DNA from: Myxococcales bacterium
GTDB lineage: Bacteria > Myxococcota_A > UBA9042 > UBA3505
Direction of reading: 5' to 3'
NCBI GenBank assembly: GCA_002728755.1
Contig: PBVT01000034.1
Span: 1-55,294 of the forward strand
Length of the DNA: 55,294 nt
Both the position numbers and the translations under genes were made by a program. Every line of letters begins with the position of its first letter. Position 1 is the stretch's first letter. Below, in pieces: positions 27,302-36,040 of this stretch. The notes below the pieces were generated by a model. That model saw nothing but the letters and a program-made list of their open reading frames with translations. It was not told where the DNA came from and did no database searches.

Positions 27302-28846
27302 TCATAACTTCATGATGTAGGCGAGAGCGTAATAGGGTGGGGTGTTTCCATGACTCACCCCGGTGACCACTGAAACACCGTTACTTCCGAACCCCGCACA
27401 GTAGGCTTTGGAGACACCCGGTCCGCCAAAAGATCCGCCGGTATTTCCAGGGCTGTACGAATCGCCCGCACCCATGACGAAGCGGTTTCGTAGATCGGGC
27501 GTGCCATCGCTGCCGTCGCAAAGACCCCATCCAGTCGGTATCGAGCCAACACTGCCAGACCATAGAATAATCGACCCGGTCGGGAGACCTGCTGCGTCGA
27601 TGTCGGCTTGGAGCGCAAGATCCGATGCGGTGCGATCGACGATCTCCAGATCGATACTTGCTTGTAAGGCCGTGTCTGTGTCGGCCCGTGCGACCTTCTC
27701 CACGTCGATGTCGTTTTGCAAGAGGTCGTCTGCAGCGACTCTCGCTAGTGTTTCCTCGTCAATCTTCGTCTGAAGTAATGTGTCTGCGTCGCTACGACTC
27801 AAGATTTCTGCGTCGATATTGGTCTGCAATAGAGTGTCTGTAGCGGCTCGAGTTGCTGATTCATTATCGATCTGTGTCTGAAGTAGGGTGTCGGCGTCGC
27901 TTCGATTCAAGACCTCTGCGTCGATATTGGCCTGCAATAGAGTGTCTGTAGCGTCCCGGTTTAGTGCCTCTGCGTCGATATGGGCTTGAAGGTTTGTGTC
28001 GGTGGCGGTTCGTGCCGCGGTCTCTTCCGCTATACTGGTCTGCAATAGTTCAGCGTTGGTCTGCAGGCCGACCAATGTGTCTTCAGCCGTACTGATCGCG
28101 TCTTGTAGGCTGGTGATATTCGCCTGAACCGTGAGGAGCGTGCTTTGCAGGGTCTCCAGATCGGTTTGGCTGGCCAACCCATTATTATCCACCATCGCAT
28201 CGACCTGGGATTCACTGAGCTGACTGTCATTGTCCAATCCGCATGTCCATGCGGAACCATCCCAGCGAAGAATCTGATTCACCTCACAACTTATCATCTC
28301 GGCCAGGGTGTCGTTGTCGCCCGGTATATACCCCAGATCGGCGAGTATGGTTTCCAATTCACTTTCCATCAAGAAGGGGGCCGTGTCGGCGACCTGCACG
28401 AAACTGTCGACGTCCAGGCCTCCAAGGCTCACTGCATTTGTGGCTTCGAGAGCTTCTTCGGCTACTGCGGCTCGTAAGGCATATGGAACGGACACCAGCT
28501 CCTGGCGTGGGATCATTGGCGCCTGCGAGTTCACTTGAATCTCCAGCCATCGAGTTTCTATTAGGTGCTCGGGGCTCAATTCCGCATTGGAACCCAACGC
28601 GACCCGAAACATTCCATTCACGATGTCGACTCCCACATGACTCTCTGTCCAAAGCGGTTCACCCGTGATGGCGTCATCATATAGAGAGAAATGAAAGGTA
28701 TAGGGTGTAGAGCAACCCTGACAATCGATTGGTGTACCAGCCACATCCGTTAAATACCCCTGGTATTCAAGCTGGGATGGAACGGCGTAGAGTGTTGCTG
28801 GCAACAGGAGTGCAATGAGAAAAAGCACGTCTCGAAATCGCTTCAT
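27302..28846 (-). CDS. Secreted fibre-like protein 2: coiled-coil repeats and tail-collar tip
   Basis: A 514-residue paralogue of the 24708 protein. The start is the ATG at 28844-28846 with GGAG upstream and a signal peptide ending LYA. The shared N-terminal module (LEYQGYLTD, PIDCQGCSTPY, SVPYALRA) is followed by the LTS/ME-SEL linker (FLMESELE, LRWDGSAWTC). Eight 18-residue coiled-coil repeats rich in ADTLLQ lead to the collar segment IPTGWGLCDGSDGTPDL. The tip differs in sequence from paralogue 1 and ends LAYIMKL. The expected product is a trimeric surface fibre with its own receptor-binding end. Confidence 0.8.
   Translation of the reverse strand: MKRFRDVLFLIALLLPATLYAVPSQLEYQGYLTDVAGTPIDCQGCSTPYTFHFSLYDDAITGEPLWTESHVGVDIVNGMFRVALGSNAELSPEHLIETRWLEIQVNSQAPMIPRQELVSVPYALRAAVAEEALEATNAVSLGGLDVDSFVQVADTAPFLMESELETILADLGYIPGDNDTLAEMISCEVNQILRWDGSAWTCGLDNDSQLSESQVDAMVDNNGLASQTDLETLQSTLLTVQANITSLQDAISTAEDTLVGLQTNAELLQTSIAEETAARTATDTNLQAHIDAEALNRDATDTLLQANIDAEVLNRSDADTLLQTQIDNESATRAATDTLLQTNIDAEILSRSDADTLLQTKIDEETLARVAADDLLQNDIDVEKVARADTDTALQASIDLEIVDRTASDLALQADIDAAGLPTGSIILWSGSVGSIPTGWGLCDGSDGTPDLRNRFVMGAGDSYSPGNTGGSFGGPGVSKAYCAGFGSNGVSVVTGVSHGNTPPYYALAYIMKL
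27594..28025 (-). repeat. Eight 54-bp (18-residue) coiled-coil repeats
   Basis: Eight consecutive 18-residue units, such as EILSRSDADTLLQTKIDE. Some neighbouring units are near-identical in DNA (gtctgcgtcgcttcgattc-like blocks recur), indicating expansion by duplication. Confidence 0.85.
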
Positions 28847-28931
28847 CGAAATCTCCAACAAATATGCATGGAACGATTGTAGCGACATGCGTTATTTATG
28901 GCGAGAGCGAGTCGAAAAAGTGATCTGTTGC

Positions 28932-30305
28932 CTAGGGGGCGGGGCCAATGGCAATCCAGTCTACATGATAGGGGGTTGCAGGGTGGTAGTTTCCATTCGT
29001 TCGGCGTAGTCGCACAGTTGTTCCCGTTGTACCGATTCCTAGGATCTGTAATTTGGGAAGCTCGTCGTAGTTCACGCCATTAAATGTAGGTGATGCAACG
29101 ACAAAAGGTACACCACCGAAGGTAATTCCAAAGTCCACGGCGATATCCATCTGCCCGCCACCATTTCCGTTTTGAGCGGTACGGCCTGCCTTGATGATAA
29201 AGCCCTCCATACCGGTCCCTGCGCCAAGATAGCCAGCACCGCTTACGATATTGAGTACGTCGGTATTGGTAAGGGTGTCGTCACCATCGGCAAGGCTCGC
29301 AGGGACGTCGGTCAGGTCACCCCAGCTGCCCGAGAAGTGATCCCCTGTGATGTAGCCGGCACCTGCCACCATGGCCAGAACCTCGGCCTCGGTGAGAACG
29401 TCGTCACCATCGGCCAGTGCTGCCGGGAGACCGTCTTTTGCGATGGGATCCAGGCTGGCGTCCAGGGCATCCACATTCGCCTGCACGGTATCGACATTCG
29501 CCTGCACGGTATCGACATTCGCCTGCACGGTATCAACATTCGTCTGTACGGTATCGACATTCGCCTGCACGGTATCGATATTCGCCTGCAAACTGTCCAG
29601 AGCCGCGGAACAGCTCCACGTAGTGCCGTTCCATTGGGCGATCTCGGACGAGGCGCATAATAGGGAGGAGAGGGTGTCGGTATCGGCGTTTACAGCGCAG
29701 ACCCAGGCGCTGCCGTCCCATTTGAGGATCTCGTCCACTGCGCAGCTGGTAAGGTCCCCCAGAGTGTCGTTATCCCCGGCGACATAGCCCAGAGACTCCA
29801 ACACGGTATTAAGCTCCGATTCGGTTAAGAATACATCGCTATCGGTTACGGTTACGTAACTGTCCGCGCTATGTCCTCCGAGGCTGACCGCGTTCTCGGA
29901 TTCTATAGCGTGCTCGGCTATGTGCGCCCGCATAGCATAGGGAACGGATACGATGCGCTGTCTAGGTACCATTGGGCCCTGGGCGTTGACGGTGATCTCC
30001 AGCCAACTGTTCCCCTCGAGGATGGCAGGGTCGATCGTTTCCTGGACGCCCAATTCCACATGGAATACGCCCTGCATAATAGGGACGCTTGCGTGGACTT
30101 CCGACCAGAGTACAGCGCCCTCGACCTGTTGGTCGTAAATAGAGAACTGAATAGTGTACGGGGTTGCACAGCCCTGACAGTCAATCGGTGTCCCCACCGC
30201 GTCTGTTAGATAGCCCTGGTAATCCAGTCGCCCCGGAACCGAGCCGTAGGCCACCGAAGACAAAACTAAAAACAATAACGCTACAAAACCTGCCGTCGTA
30301 CGCAT
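28932..30305 (-). CDS. Secreted fibre-like protein 3: heptad stalk and H-type-lectin-like tip
   Basis: A 457-residue paralogue with a signal peptide ending AYG and GGGGAGG upstream of the ATG. The N-terminal module (LDYQGYLTD, PIDCQGCATPY, SVPYAMRA) and linker (FLTESEL, LKWDGSAWVC) match its neighbours. The stalk is a run of seven-residue units (VDTVQAN) encoded by 21-bp repeats. Unlike the other three, it has no tail-collar domain. Its C-terminus (VDFGITFGGVPFVVASP ... ILGIGTTGTTVRLRR ... YHVDWIAIG) resembles an H-type lectin domain, which binds carbohydrate in other proteins. This would be a stalk module with an exchanged head. Confidence 0.75.
   Translation of the reverse strand: MRTTAGFVALLFLVLSSVAYGSVPGRLDYQGYLTDAVGTPIDCQGCATPYTIQFSIYDQQVEGAVLWSEVHASVPIMQGVFHVELGVQETIDPAILEGNSWLEITVNAQGPMVPRQRIVSVPYAMRAHIAEHAIESENAVSLGGHSADSYVTVTDSDVFLTESELNTVLESLGYVAGDNDTLGDLTSCAVDEILKWDGSAWVCAVNADTDTLSSLLCASSEIAQWNGTTWSCSAALDSLQANIDTVQANVDTVQTNVDTVQANVDTVQANVDTVQANVDALDASLDPIAKDGLPAALADGDDVLTEAEVLAMVAGAGYITGDHFSGSWGDLTDVPASLADGDDTLTNTDVLNIVSGAGYLGAGTGMEGFIIKAGRTAQNGNGGGQMDIAVDFGITFGGVPFVVASPTFNGVNYDELPKLQILGIGTTGTTVRLRRTNGNYHPATPYHVDWIAIGPAP
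29473..29598 (-). repeat. 21-bp tandem repeats encoding heptads
   Basis: Six 21-bp units starting at 29473, 29494, 29515, 29536, 29557 and 29578. The first five are nearly identical (acattcgcctgcacggtat core) and the sixth is diverged. Each encodes one VDTVQAN-type heptad, so copy changes stay in frame and lengthen or shorten the coiled coil. Confidence 0.92.
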
Positions 30306-30369
30306 CCAAACCTCCCCGTCGGTTTTTGTATGGATATACTACGGCTTTCCAGAAGATCTGGCGAGTACG
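30306..30369 (-). promoter_or_regulatory. Promoter and 5' leader of fibre gene 3
   Basis: The leader is nearly identical to that of fibre gene 4 (31944-32007). Conserved parts, read on the minus strand, are TACTCGCCAG, then GAAAGCCGTAGTATATCCA, then CCGACGGGGAGG. About nine bases between the first two blocks differ completely. This looks like a -35 region, a -10 region (TAGTAT) with a 16-base spacer, and a strong ribosome site. Confidence 0.5.
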
Positions 30370-30431
30370 ATGTTTAGGAGTCGTTATTACATTCCCAATT
30401 AGACGAACGTGATGTCAGGCTCGATTTGCCC

Positions 30432-31943
30432 TCAGAGTTTCATGATGTAGGCCAGGGCGTAGTATTTTGGCGTCGGGACTCCGGCGGACACGGATCTGAC
30501 TACAGAAACATCCCACTCGCCACCGTGGACCCCGTTTCCAGTTACGGCCGCGGTAGAAATACTCAGCGCGTGCGTTCCATTTCCGGACGCACCGACTCCG
30601 TACGAGGCCCCAGCGGCGACAATGAAACGATCGATGAGGTTGGGTGTGCCGGACCCTCCATCGCATAAGGCCCAGCCGCTCGGAATATCCGAGATGGACC
30701 CCGACCACATGAGGATGGCTCCACTGGGCACGCCGGAACCTGTCGCGAAGGTCGCCCCATCTATGGTTGAGCCTGGCGCCAGATCAATACTGCCGTTGGT
30801 GATGAAGGTCTCTACCTCGGCCTCAGAGAGGACTGTATCGGTGTTGTCATCAATGCCATCGGCTAGACCGGGCGGAACGCCAGTCAGATCGGACCAATCC
30901 CCGGAGAAATGGTTTCCTACGACGTAGCCTCCTGCGCTTACGACAGCCAGGATCTCAGCGTCTGTTGCTTTATCGTCTCCATCGGCGAGGTCTGCGGGAA
31001 CGCCACTCAGATCAGCCCAGCTGCCCGAGAAGTGATCCCCTGTGGTATGGCCGGCTCCAGCGACCATGGCGAGGACCTCTGCCTCCGTCAGTTGTGTGTC
31101 TGCGTCGCCATCTGCGAGATCCGCCGGTAGCCCATTTTTCGCTATCGGATCCAGGCTGGCGTCCAGGGTGTCTACATTGGTCTGCACGGCATCCACATTG
31201 GCCTGCACGGCATCCACATTGGCCTGCAAGCTATCCAGAGCCGCGGAACAGATCCACATAGTGCCGTTCCATTGGGCGATCTCTGTTGAGGCGCATAATA
31301 ATGAGGAGAGGGTATCGGTATCGGCGTTTACAGCACACACCCAGGCGCTTCCATCCCATTTCAGGATCTCGTCTACGGCACAGCTTGTGAGATCTCCGAG
31401 GGTGTCATTGTCGCCGGGTACAAAGCCCAGAGTCTCAAGAATGTCACCAAGCTCGGTTTCGGTGAGGAAGACATCTGTATCCGTTACGGTGACAAAGCTC
31501 TCGGCACTCTGTCCGCCCAGACTGACCGCGTTCTCCGATTCGATGGCGTGTTCTGCAATGTTAGCCCGTAAGGCGTAGGGAACGGATACAATACGCTGTC
31601 TTGGCACCATAGGATCCTGTGTGTCGATCTGAATCTCCAGCCAGCTATTTCCCGCAAGAAGGGCTGCGTCGATGGCCTCTTCGGCCCCAAGTTCTACCCG
31701 GAACACTCCGCCAATTACGTCCGTATCCACATGTACTTCAGACCAGAGGAGGGTACCCCCGACCTGCTGGTCGTAGATGGAAAAAAGGAAGGTATAGGGC
31801 GTAGCGCAGTTGTCGCAATGGATCGGTGTTCCCACCGCGTCCGTCAGATAGCCCTGGTAGTCCAATCGCCCTGGAACCGCCGCATGGACTATCGAGGACA
31901 AAATAAGAAAGAGAGACGCCACCATAGCTGCTGTCGTACGCAT
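30432..31943 (-). CDS. Secreted fibre-like protein 4: beta-rich stalk and tail-collar tip
   Basis: A 503-residue paralogue, closest to fibre 3: the N-terminal half is almost colinear, including LTETEL and LKWDGSAWVC. The signal peptide ends VHA. It has three 21-bp heptad units where fibre 3 has six. These are followed by several GAGxxxGDHFSGxWxDLxxVPxxLADG repeats shared with fibre 3. The C-terminus has the collar segment IPSGWALCDGGSGTPNL and ends LAYIMKL as in fibres 1 and 2. The pair therefore differs mainly at stalk length and head, consistent with recombination between paralogues. Confidence 0.8.
   Translation of the reverse strand: MRTTAAMVASLFLILSSIVHAAVPGRLDYQGYLTDAVGTPIHCDNCATPYTFLFSIYDQQVGGTLLWSEVHVDTDVIGGVFRVELGAEEAIDAALLAGNSWLEIQIDTQDPMVPRQRIVSVPYALRANIAEHAIESENAVSLGGQSAESFVTVTDTDVFLTETELGDILETLGFVPGDNDTLGDLTSCAVDEILKWDGSAWVCAVNADTDTLSSLLCASTEIAQWNGTMWICSAALDSLQANVDAVQANVDAVQTNVDTLDASLDPIAKNGLPADLADGDADTQLTEAEVLAMVAGAGHTTGDHFSGSWADLSGVPADLADGDDKATDAEILAVVSAGGYVVGNHFSGDWSDLTGVPPGLADGIDDNTDTVLSEAEVETFITNGSIDLAPGSTIDGATFATGSGVPSGAILMWSGSISDIPSGWALCDGGSGTPNLIDRFIVAAGASYGVGASGNGTHALSISTAAVTGNGVHGGEWDVSVVRSVSAGVPTPKYYALAYIMKL
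31174..31236 (-). repeat. Three 21-bp heptad repeats
   Basis: Units start at 31174, 31195 and 31216 with the core acattggcctgcacggcat. They are homologous to the six-unit array in fibre gene 3 at 29473, so copy number differs between the two paralogues. Confidence 0.9.
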
Positions 31944-32007
31944 CCAAACCTCCCCGTCGGTTTTTGTCTGGATATACTACGGCTTTCTACCCGAGCTGGC
32001 GAGTACC
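31944..32007 (-). promoter_or_regulatory. Promoter and 5' leader of fibre gene 4
   Basis: Near-copy of the leader of fibre gene 3, with the same TACTCGCCAG block, GAAAGCCGTAGTATATCCA block and GGGGAGG ribosome site. The spacer between the first two blocks has diverged at constant length. Conservation of the boxes with a free spacer supports a functional promoter. Confidence 0.5.
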
Positions 32008-32047
32008 ATCCCCAGGATGCGTCCCAGCACCGACCGAACACCTGGCC

Positions 32048-33694
32048 TCAGGAATCGCCCTTTTTCAGGTCGTCGAGCTTCGCGCTTAGGAGTTGCCCGA
32101 GAATCCCCATGGGTTTTTCGGCTTCTTCGTTCGCAGAAGACAGCTGCCGGTACTCTTTGAGGTTTTCGCGTTCGTCGACCTCGGCTACGGCGGTCATACT
32201 CAAGCTGATGCGACGTTGGGCTGTGTCGATGGATTGAACCACGACACGGACCTCCTGTCCGATCTCGTAGAATTTGTTGAAATCCGCACCGCGCTCTTTG
32301 CCGGTAGCGTGCCCGGGAACAAGACCGGTGACACCCTCGGATAACTTTACGAATACACCGTACCGTTCGATTCGCTCGACGGTTCCCTCGATGAGGGCTC
32401 CCTCTTTGATGTTGCTGTCTACGGCCGCCCAGGAGGTGTCGCCTGTTTCGGTCATGCCGAGGCGGATACGCTCGGTTTTCTGGTCGACCTCAAGAACGTT
32501 TACGCTGATCTGTTCGCCGACGGAGAGAACTTCTCGTGCATGTTTAATGCGTCGACTGCTCATCTCGGAGACGTGCAGGAGCCCCTCGACCCCTGGCTCG
32601 AGCTCGACGAAGGCACCATAGGATTCCAGGCGTCGGACCGTACCCTTACGCACAGAGCCTTCCATGGAGCCGGCGCTCATGGCGGCCCAGGGATCCTTTT
32701 GTGCTCGTTTTATGCTGAGGGAGATACGATTGGCCGCTTCGTCGATACGGACCACCTGTACCTTCACCGTCTCCCCCATCTTTACGAGCGAGGAGGGGTT
32801 GGCCACCGCCTCCCAGCTGATCTCCGAGGTGTGTACCAATCCTTCAATCCCACCGAGATCAACGAAGACCCCGAAGTCCTGAATATTACGTACACGGCCT
32901 TCGAGAATAGCTCCTTCAGCCAACTTCGCTCGTGTCTCTTCGGCCAACTCGGCAGAGGCTTCCTCAAGGAGTATGCGCCGTGAGACCACCAGGTTCCGCG
33001 TGCCTTCCATCTGCGTGATACGAAAACGGAGGACTTGTCCGATATAGCCTTCCAGCTCGGAAGCGAATCCGATGTCGATCTGGGAACGAGGGCAGAAGGC
33101 CTTCTGGTTTCCAATCTTGATCTCAAGGCCACCCTTATTCACCGCAACGACTTTACCCTCGACGGGTATCTTGGAGGCGAAGGCGTCCCGTAGTTGCTCG
33201 TTACCATGTTGGCCACTGCCCACCACAGTCGAGAGCTCAATTCCGTTTCGAAGGCTCATTACGAAGGCTTTGATCTCCGCGCCAGGCTCGATCGTAAGTG
33301 CACCGTCGGAGTCTTCGAATTCACGACGACTGATCACGCCTTCGGATTTACCACCCAGGTCCACAAAGACAGAATCTTCCGTCATGGCGACAACGGTTCC
33401 CACGACAGAGTCGCCGGGCTCTAGATCACCTCGCGGTTGATTCTGGCTTTTCTCGCTCTCCTCAAAGAGAGCCCCAAAGTCTTCATCCGTCTCTTCGGCC
33501 GGTGGGGCCTCGGGCTCGGGCTCGGCTACAACGATGGGAGCTTCTACGGCCGGGGGTGGGGTCGCGGGTACGCCGACCTCCGGTTGGGGTAGGGGTTGGG
33601 CTTCCGTCACCGTGTCCTGAGAGGCTGCCTCGGGTTTCGATGGGGTCGTTTCGTCGGGTTTTTTATCACCCGGTCTGCGTCGTCGAATAGTCAT
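32048..33694 (-). CDS. S1-domain RNA-binding protein, five S1 repeats
   Basis: A 548-residue cytosolic protein resembling ribosomal protein S1. The first 85 residues are a Pro/Glu-rich low-complexity tail. Five S1 domains follow, recognised by GDSVVGTVVAMTEDSVFVD, GKVVAVNKGGLEI, GRVRNIQDFGVFVDLGG, GTVRRLESYGAFVELEPG and GTVERIERYGVFVKLSEG, with H(T/V)SE motifs in repeats 3 and 4. It may be this organism's S1 or a paralogue that binds mRNA; the extended acidic N-terminus is unlike E. coli S1. It is divergent from the kinase at 33844. There is no cmk or ihf gene beside it, the usual rpsA company, so I leave the symbol blank. Confidence 0.85.
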   Translation of the reverse strand: MTIRRRRPGDKKPDETTPSKPEAASQDTVTEAQPLPQPEVGVPATPPPAVEAPIVVAEPEPEAPPAEETDEDFGALFEESEKSQNQPRGDLEPGDSVVGTVVAMTEDSVFVDLGGKSEGVISRREFEDSDGALTIEPGAEIKAFVMSLRNGIELSTVVGSGQHGNEQLRDAFASKIPVEGKVVAVNKGGLEIKIGNQKAFCPRSQIDIGFASELEGYIGQVLRFRITQMEGTRNLVVSRRILLEEASAELAEETRAKLAEGAILEGRVRNIQDFGVFVDLGGIEGLVHTSEISWEAVANPSSLVKMGETVKVQVVRIDEAANRISLSIKRAQKDPWAAMSAGSMEGSVRKGTVRRLESYGAFVELEPGVEGLLHVSEMSSRRIKHAREVLSVGEQISVNVLEVDQKTERIRLGMTETGDTSWAAVDSNIKEGALIEGTVERIERYGVFVKLSEGVTGLVPGHATGKERGADFNKFYEIGQEVRVVVQSIDTAQRRISLSMTAVAEVDERENLKEYRQLSSANEEAEKPMGILGQLLSAKLDDLKKGDS

Positions 33695-33843
33695 GACGGC
33701 GCACCTTATCTATGAACGCACCCAATCGCAATACTGTTCTGTTTTGATGGAGTAATTACAGGCGGCGTTGGGTTCGTTTGAAGGTGATCTGGCACGTGTG
33801 TAATACTGATGCCCCTGTAGTCTATTCGGGAGTCGAGTGGGGA

Positions 33844-35913
33844 ATGATCGTCTGGTACTGTCCTGCGTGCGATCGCAATTACGAAGAAGAGGCGGACCTG
33901 TGTCCGGTACATGGTGTCGCTCTTCACCGTATTCACGAGCTCTCCGATACAGAGCTTTCTCCTAGCCCCGATCAATTTGTCGGGAAGATCCTGAACGATC
34001 GATTTGAAATACGTCGGCTTCTGGGAGAGGGAGGGATGGGATCGGTCTATGTGGCTTTTCAGCGGAGCACTTCTCGCGAAGTCGCCGTGAAGGTTGTCTC
34101 CAATCGCCATCTGGAAAATCCTGTCTTCAGAAAACGCTTCCTTCGAGAAGCCTATATGTCGAGTCAGCTTAAGAGCCCCCATACGATCACGGTGATCGAT
34201 TTTGGAGAAACGGATGATGGCTTGATCTATCTCGCCATGGAGCTGCTCGAAGGGACACCCCTGTCGAGTCTTCTGCACAGTGAAGGGCGACTTCCGCTGG
34301 ATCGAGTGATTCATATTCTGATGCAGGTTTGTCGGTCCCTGATGGAAGCCCATGATAAGGGCATCGTACATCGGGATCTGAAGCCCGATAATATCTTCGT
34401 CCTACAGACCGAGGGGACGACAGATTTTGTGAAGGTCCTCGACTTTGGAATTGCGCGGAATGTGGCGACGTCGGAGGCAACGCGGTTGACTGACACCGGA
34501 ATGTTGGCGGGCACCCCGTACTATGTAGCCCCCGAGCTTATTGTGGGTAAGGAGCCAAGCCCTGTCTCGGATGTCTATGCGCTAGGGGTTATCTTCTACG
34601 AGCTTCTTACGGGTGATGTCCCCTACGACGGATCGACCCCGGGGCAGGTCCTGTTGGCCCATTGCAACCAGCCCGTCCCTGCTGTTGATGCGACCATCGG
34701 AGGAGGGCGACAAGAAGGAGTCCAGGCCTTATTGGGGCGCCTGCTGCATAAAGATCCCAAAACCCGGGTTTCCTCCATGGAGGAGGCCTTAGCGCTGTTT
34801 TCTCAGTTGAAAGATACGGGGACTGTGGCAAGCCTTCCGGTACAAGAGCCGTCCGATTCCACGCCACGGGATGGCGGTTCTTCGGTCCAGGCCCGCCCGA
34901 GACGTAGTGGGTTGCGGCGTTGGATACCGCAAGATCGACGATTCCAGGTTCTGGTCATCGGTCTGATCTTTGGCCTGATTTTCGTATTTCAACGTGACGA
35001 TTCGCCCCGAAAGGAACCAATCCCCGATCCTCTAGAGACAGCCCAGGCTCTGGTAGAGGAAGGAAACTATCGCTCTGCTTTAGAGGCTGTGCGGCACCAG
35101 CTTCGTAAGGATCCGGGGAATAAGGCCTTTACGGCCGTCGGTGTAGATGCGGGCAATAAGGAATTGGACCGTCTGATTGCAACAGGAGAAAAGGCCGACG
35201 CCTTGCAGTGGTTGAAGGAGGTTCTCGCCAAAGAGCCGAATATTCAGGGCCTTGATGCGCGCCTACCCGCTCTGGACGCCGAAGTGACCGTGAACGCGAT
35301 CCGTCGCAATACCAGTGGGAGCCGTGCGTTCTGGACCAAACTGCGATCGGAGCTGCTGGTACGATATCCGAAGAACGCCGAGGTTCATTATATTGCCGGG
35401 CGTGAGACCCGGCGTTGGATGATCCCAACCAGTGTTCTCTGGTTATATAAGAAGACATTGGAGCTTGGTTGGCCCCGTGGAGATGAGGAGATCTTTGCGA
35501 CCCTTGTGGCGGTTTGGACCGAATATCTTCCAGATGATGATGGCTCGATTGAGGCACACTCTCTGGCGGACACATATTTCGAGAAGGAACGCCTTCAATG
35601 GGCCGAGAAGAATCTAAATGGTAGAGATGCTGTGCCTTTCCTTCATAGTCGCCAGGTTCTACCCGAGCGACAGATCGTCGACCTGGACGAGAGTTTCCTT
35701 TCGGCAATGAATAAGATGGTGAGCCACGATCATATAGAAGAAGATTTGCAGCGTCTGATGACACCACGAAATATGCGTGAAAGAGCTCTTGGTCGATCCT
35801 TGATCGCGCATCTGCCGGAGAGTCGCCTCTGGTATAAGTTGGAGAGCTCCCAAAAGGAAGCGATACGAGCGGCCAACAAGCAAATCCAGGAACAGGATCC
35901 GAAGCGCGAATAG
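33844..35913 (+). CDS. Membrane-anchored Ser/Thr protein kinase with N-terminal zinc ribbon
   Basis: A 689-residue kinase. I choose the ATG at 33844, which starts just before a compact zinc-ribbon-like CPAC ... CPVH segment; a TTG at 33778 is possible but has no ribosome site. The kinase domain has GEGGMGSVY (61-69), VAVKVV (Lys83), HRDLKPDN (176-183), DFGIARN (from 200) and GTPYYVAPE, so all catalytic residues are present. After a Ser/Pro/Arg-rich linker there is one hydrophobic segment (about 368-383, VLVIGLIFGLIFVF). The C-terminal 300 residues are helical and TPR-like. The kinase should face the cytoplasm and the helical part the periplasm, as in other myxobacterial PknB-like kinases. Confidence 0.9.
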   Translation: MIVWYCPACDRNYEEEADLCPVHGVALHRIHELSDTELSPSPDQFVGKILNDRFEIRRLLGEGGMGSVYVAFQRSTSREVAVKVVSNRHLENPVFRKRFLREAYMSSQLKSPHTITVIDFGETDDGLIYLAMELLEGTPLSSLLHSEGRLPLDRVIHILMQVCRSLMEAHDKGIVHRDLKPDNIFVLQTEGTTDFVKVLDFGIARNVATSEATRLTDTGMLAGTPYYVAPELIVGKEPSPVSDVYALGVIFYELLTGDVPYDGSTPGQVLLAHCNQPVPAVDATIGGGRQEGVQALLGRLLHKDPKTRVSSMEEALALFSQLKDTGTVASLPVQEPSDSTPRDGGSSVQARPRRSGLRRWIPQDRRFQVLVIGLIFGLIFVFQRDDSPRKEPIPDPLETAQALVEEGNYRSALEAVRHQLRKDPGNKAFTAVGVDAGNKELDRLIATGEKADALQWLKEVLAKEPNIQGLDARLPALDAEVTVNAIRRNTSGSRAFWTKLRSELLVRYPKNAEVHYIAGRETRRWMIPTSVLWLYKKTLELGWPRGDEEIFATLVAVWTEYLPDDDGSIEAHSLADTYFEKERLQWAEKNLNGRDAVPFLHSRQVLPERQIVDLDESFLSAMNKMVSHDHIEEDLQRLMTPRNMRERALGRSLIAHLPESRLWYKLESSQKEAIRAANKQIQEQDPKRE

Positions 35914-36040
35914 GGCACCTTGGCCTGTTTCGCCTGGGAACGTATCTGAATAAATGGTGTTTTCTCCCGTCGGTAGTATGGAATTGCCAGCCGCCTGTGT
36001 TGGCGGTGCCGTTTCATTCTTTCATTCATGGAGTTGTTGT

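Noticed and set aside
29473..29598. Short regular repeats resembling a CRISPR array
   Set aside because: There are no spacers; the 21-bp units are contiguous, in frame and encode coiled-coil heptads.
24708..31943. Prophage remnant, because of the tail-collar domains
   Set aside because: Each protein has a Sec signal peptide, and no capsid, terminase, portal, integrase or baseplate gene is nearby.
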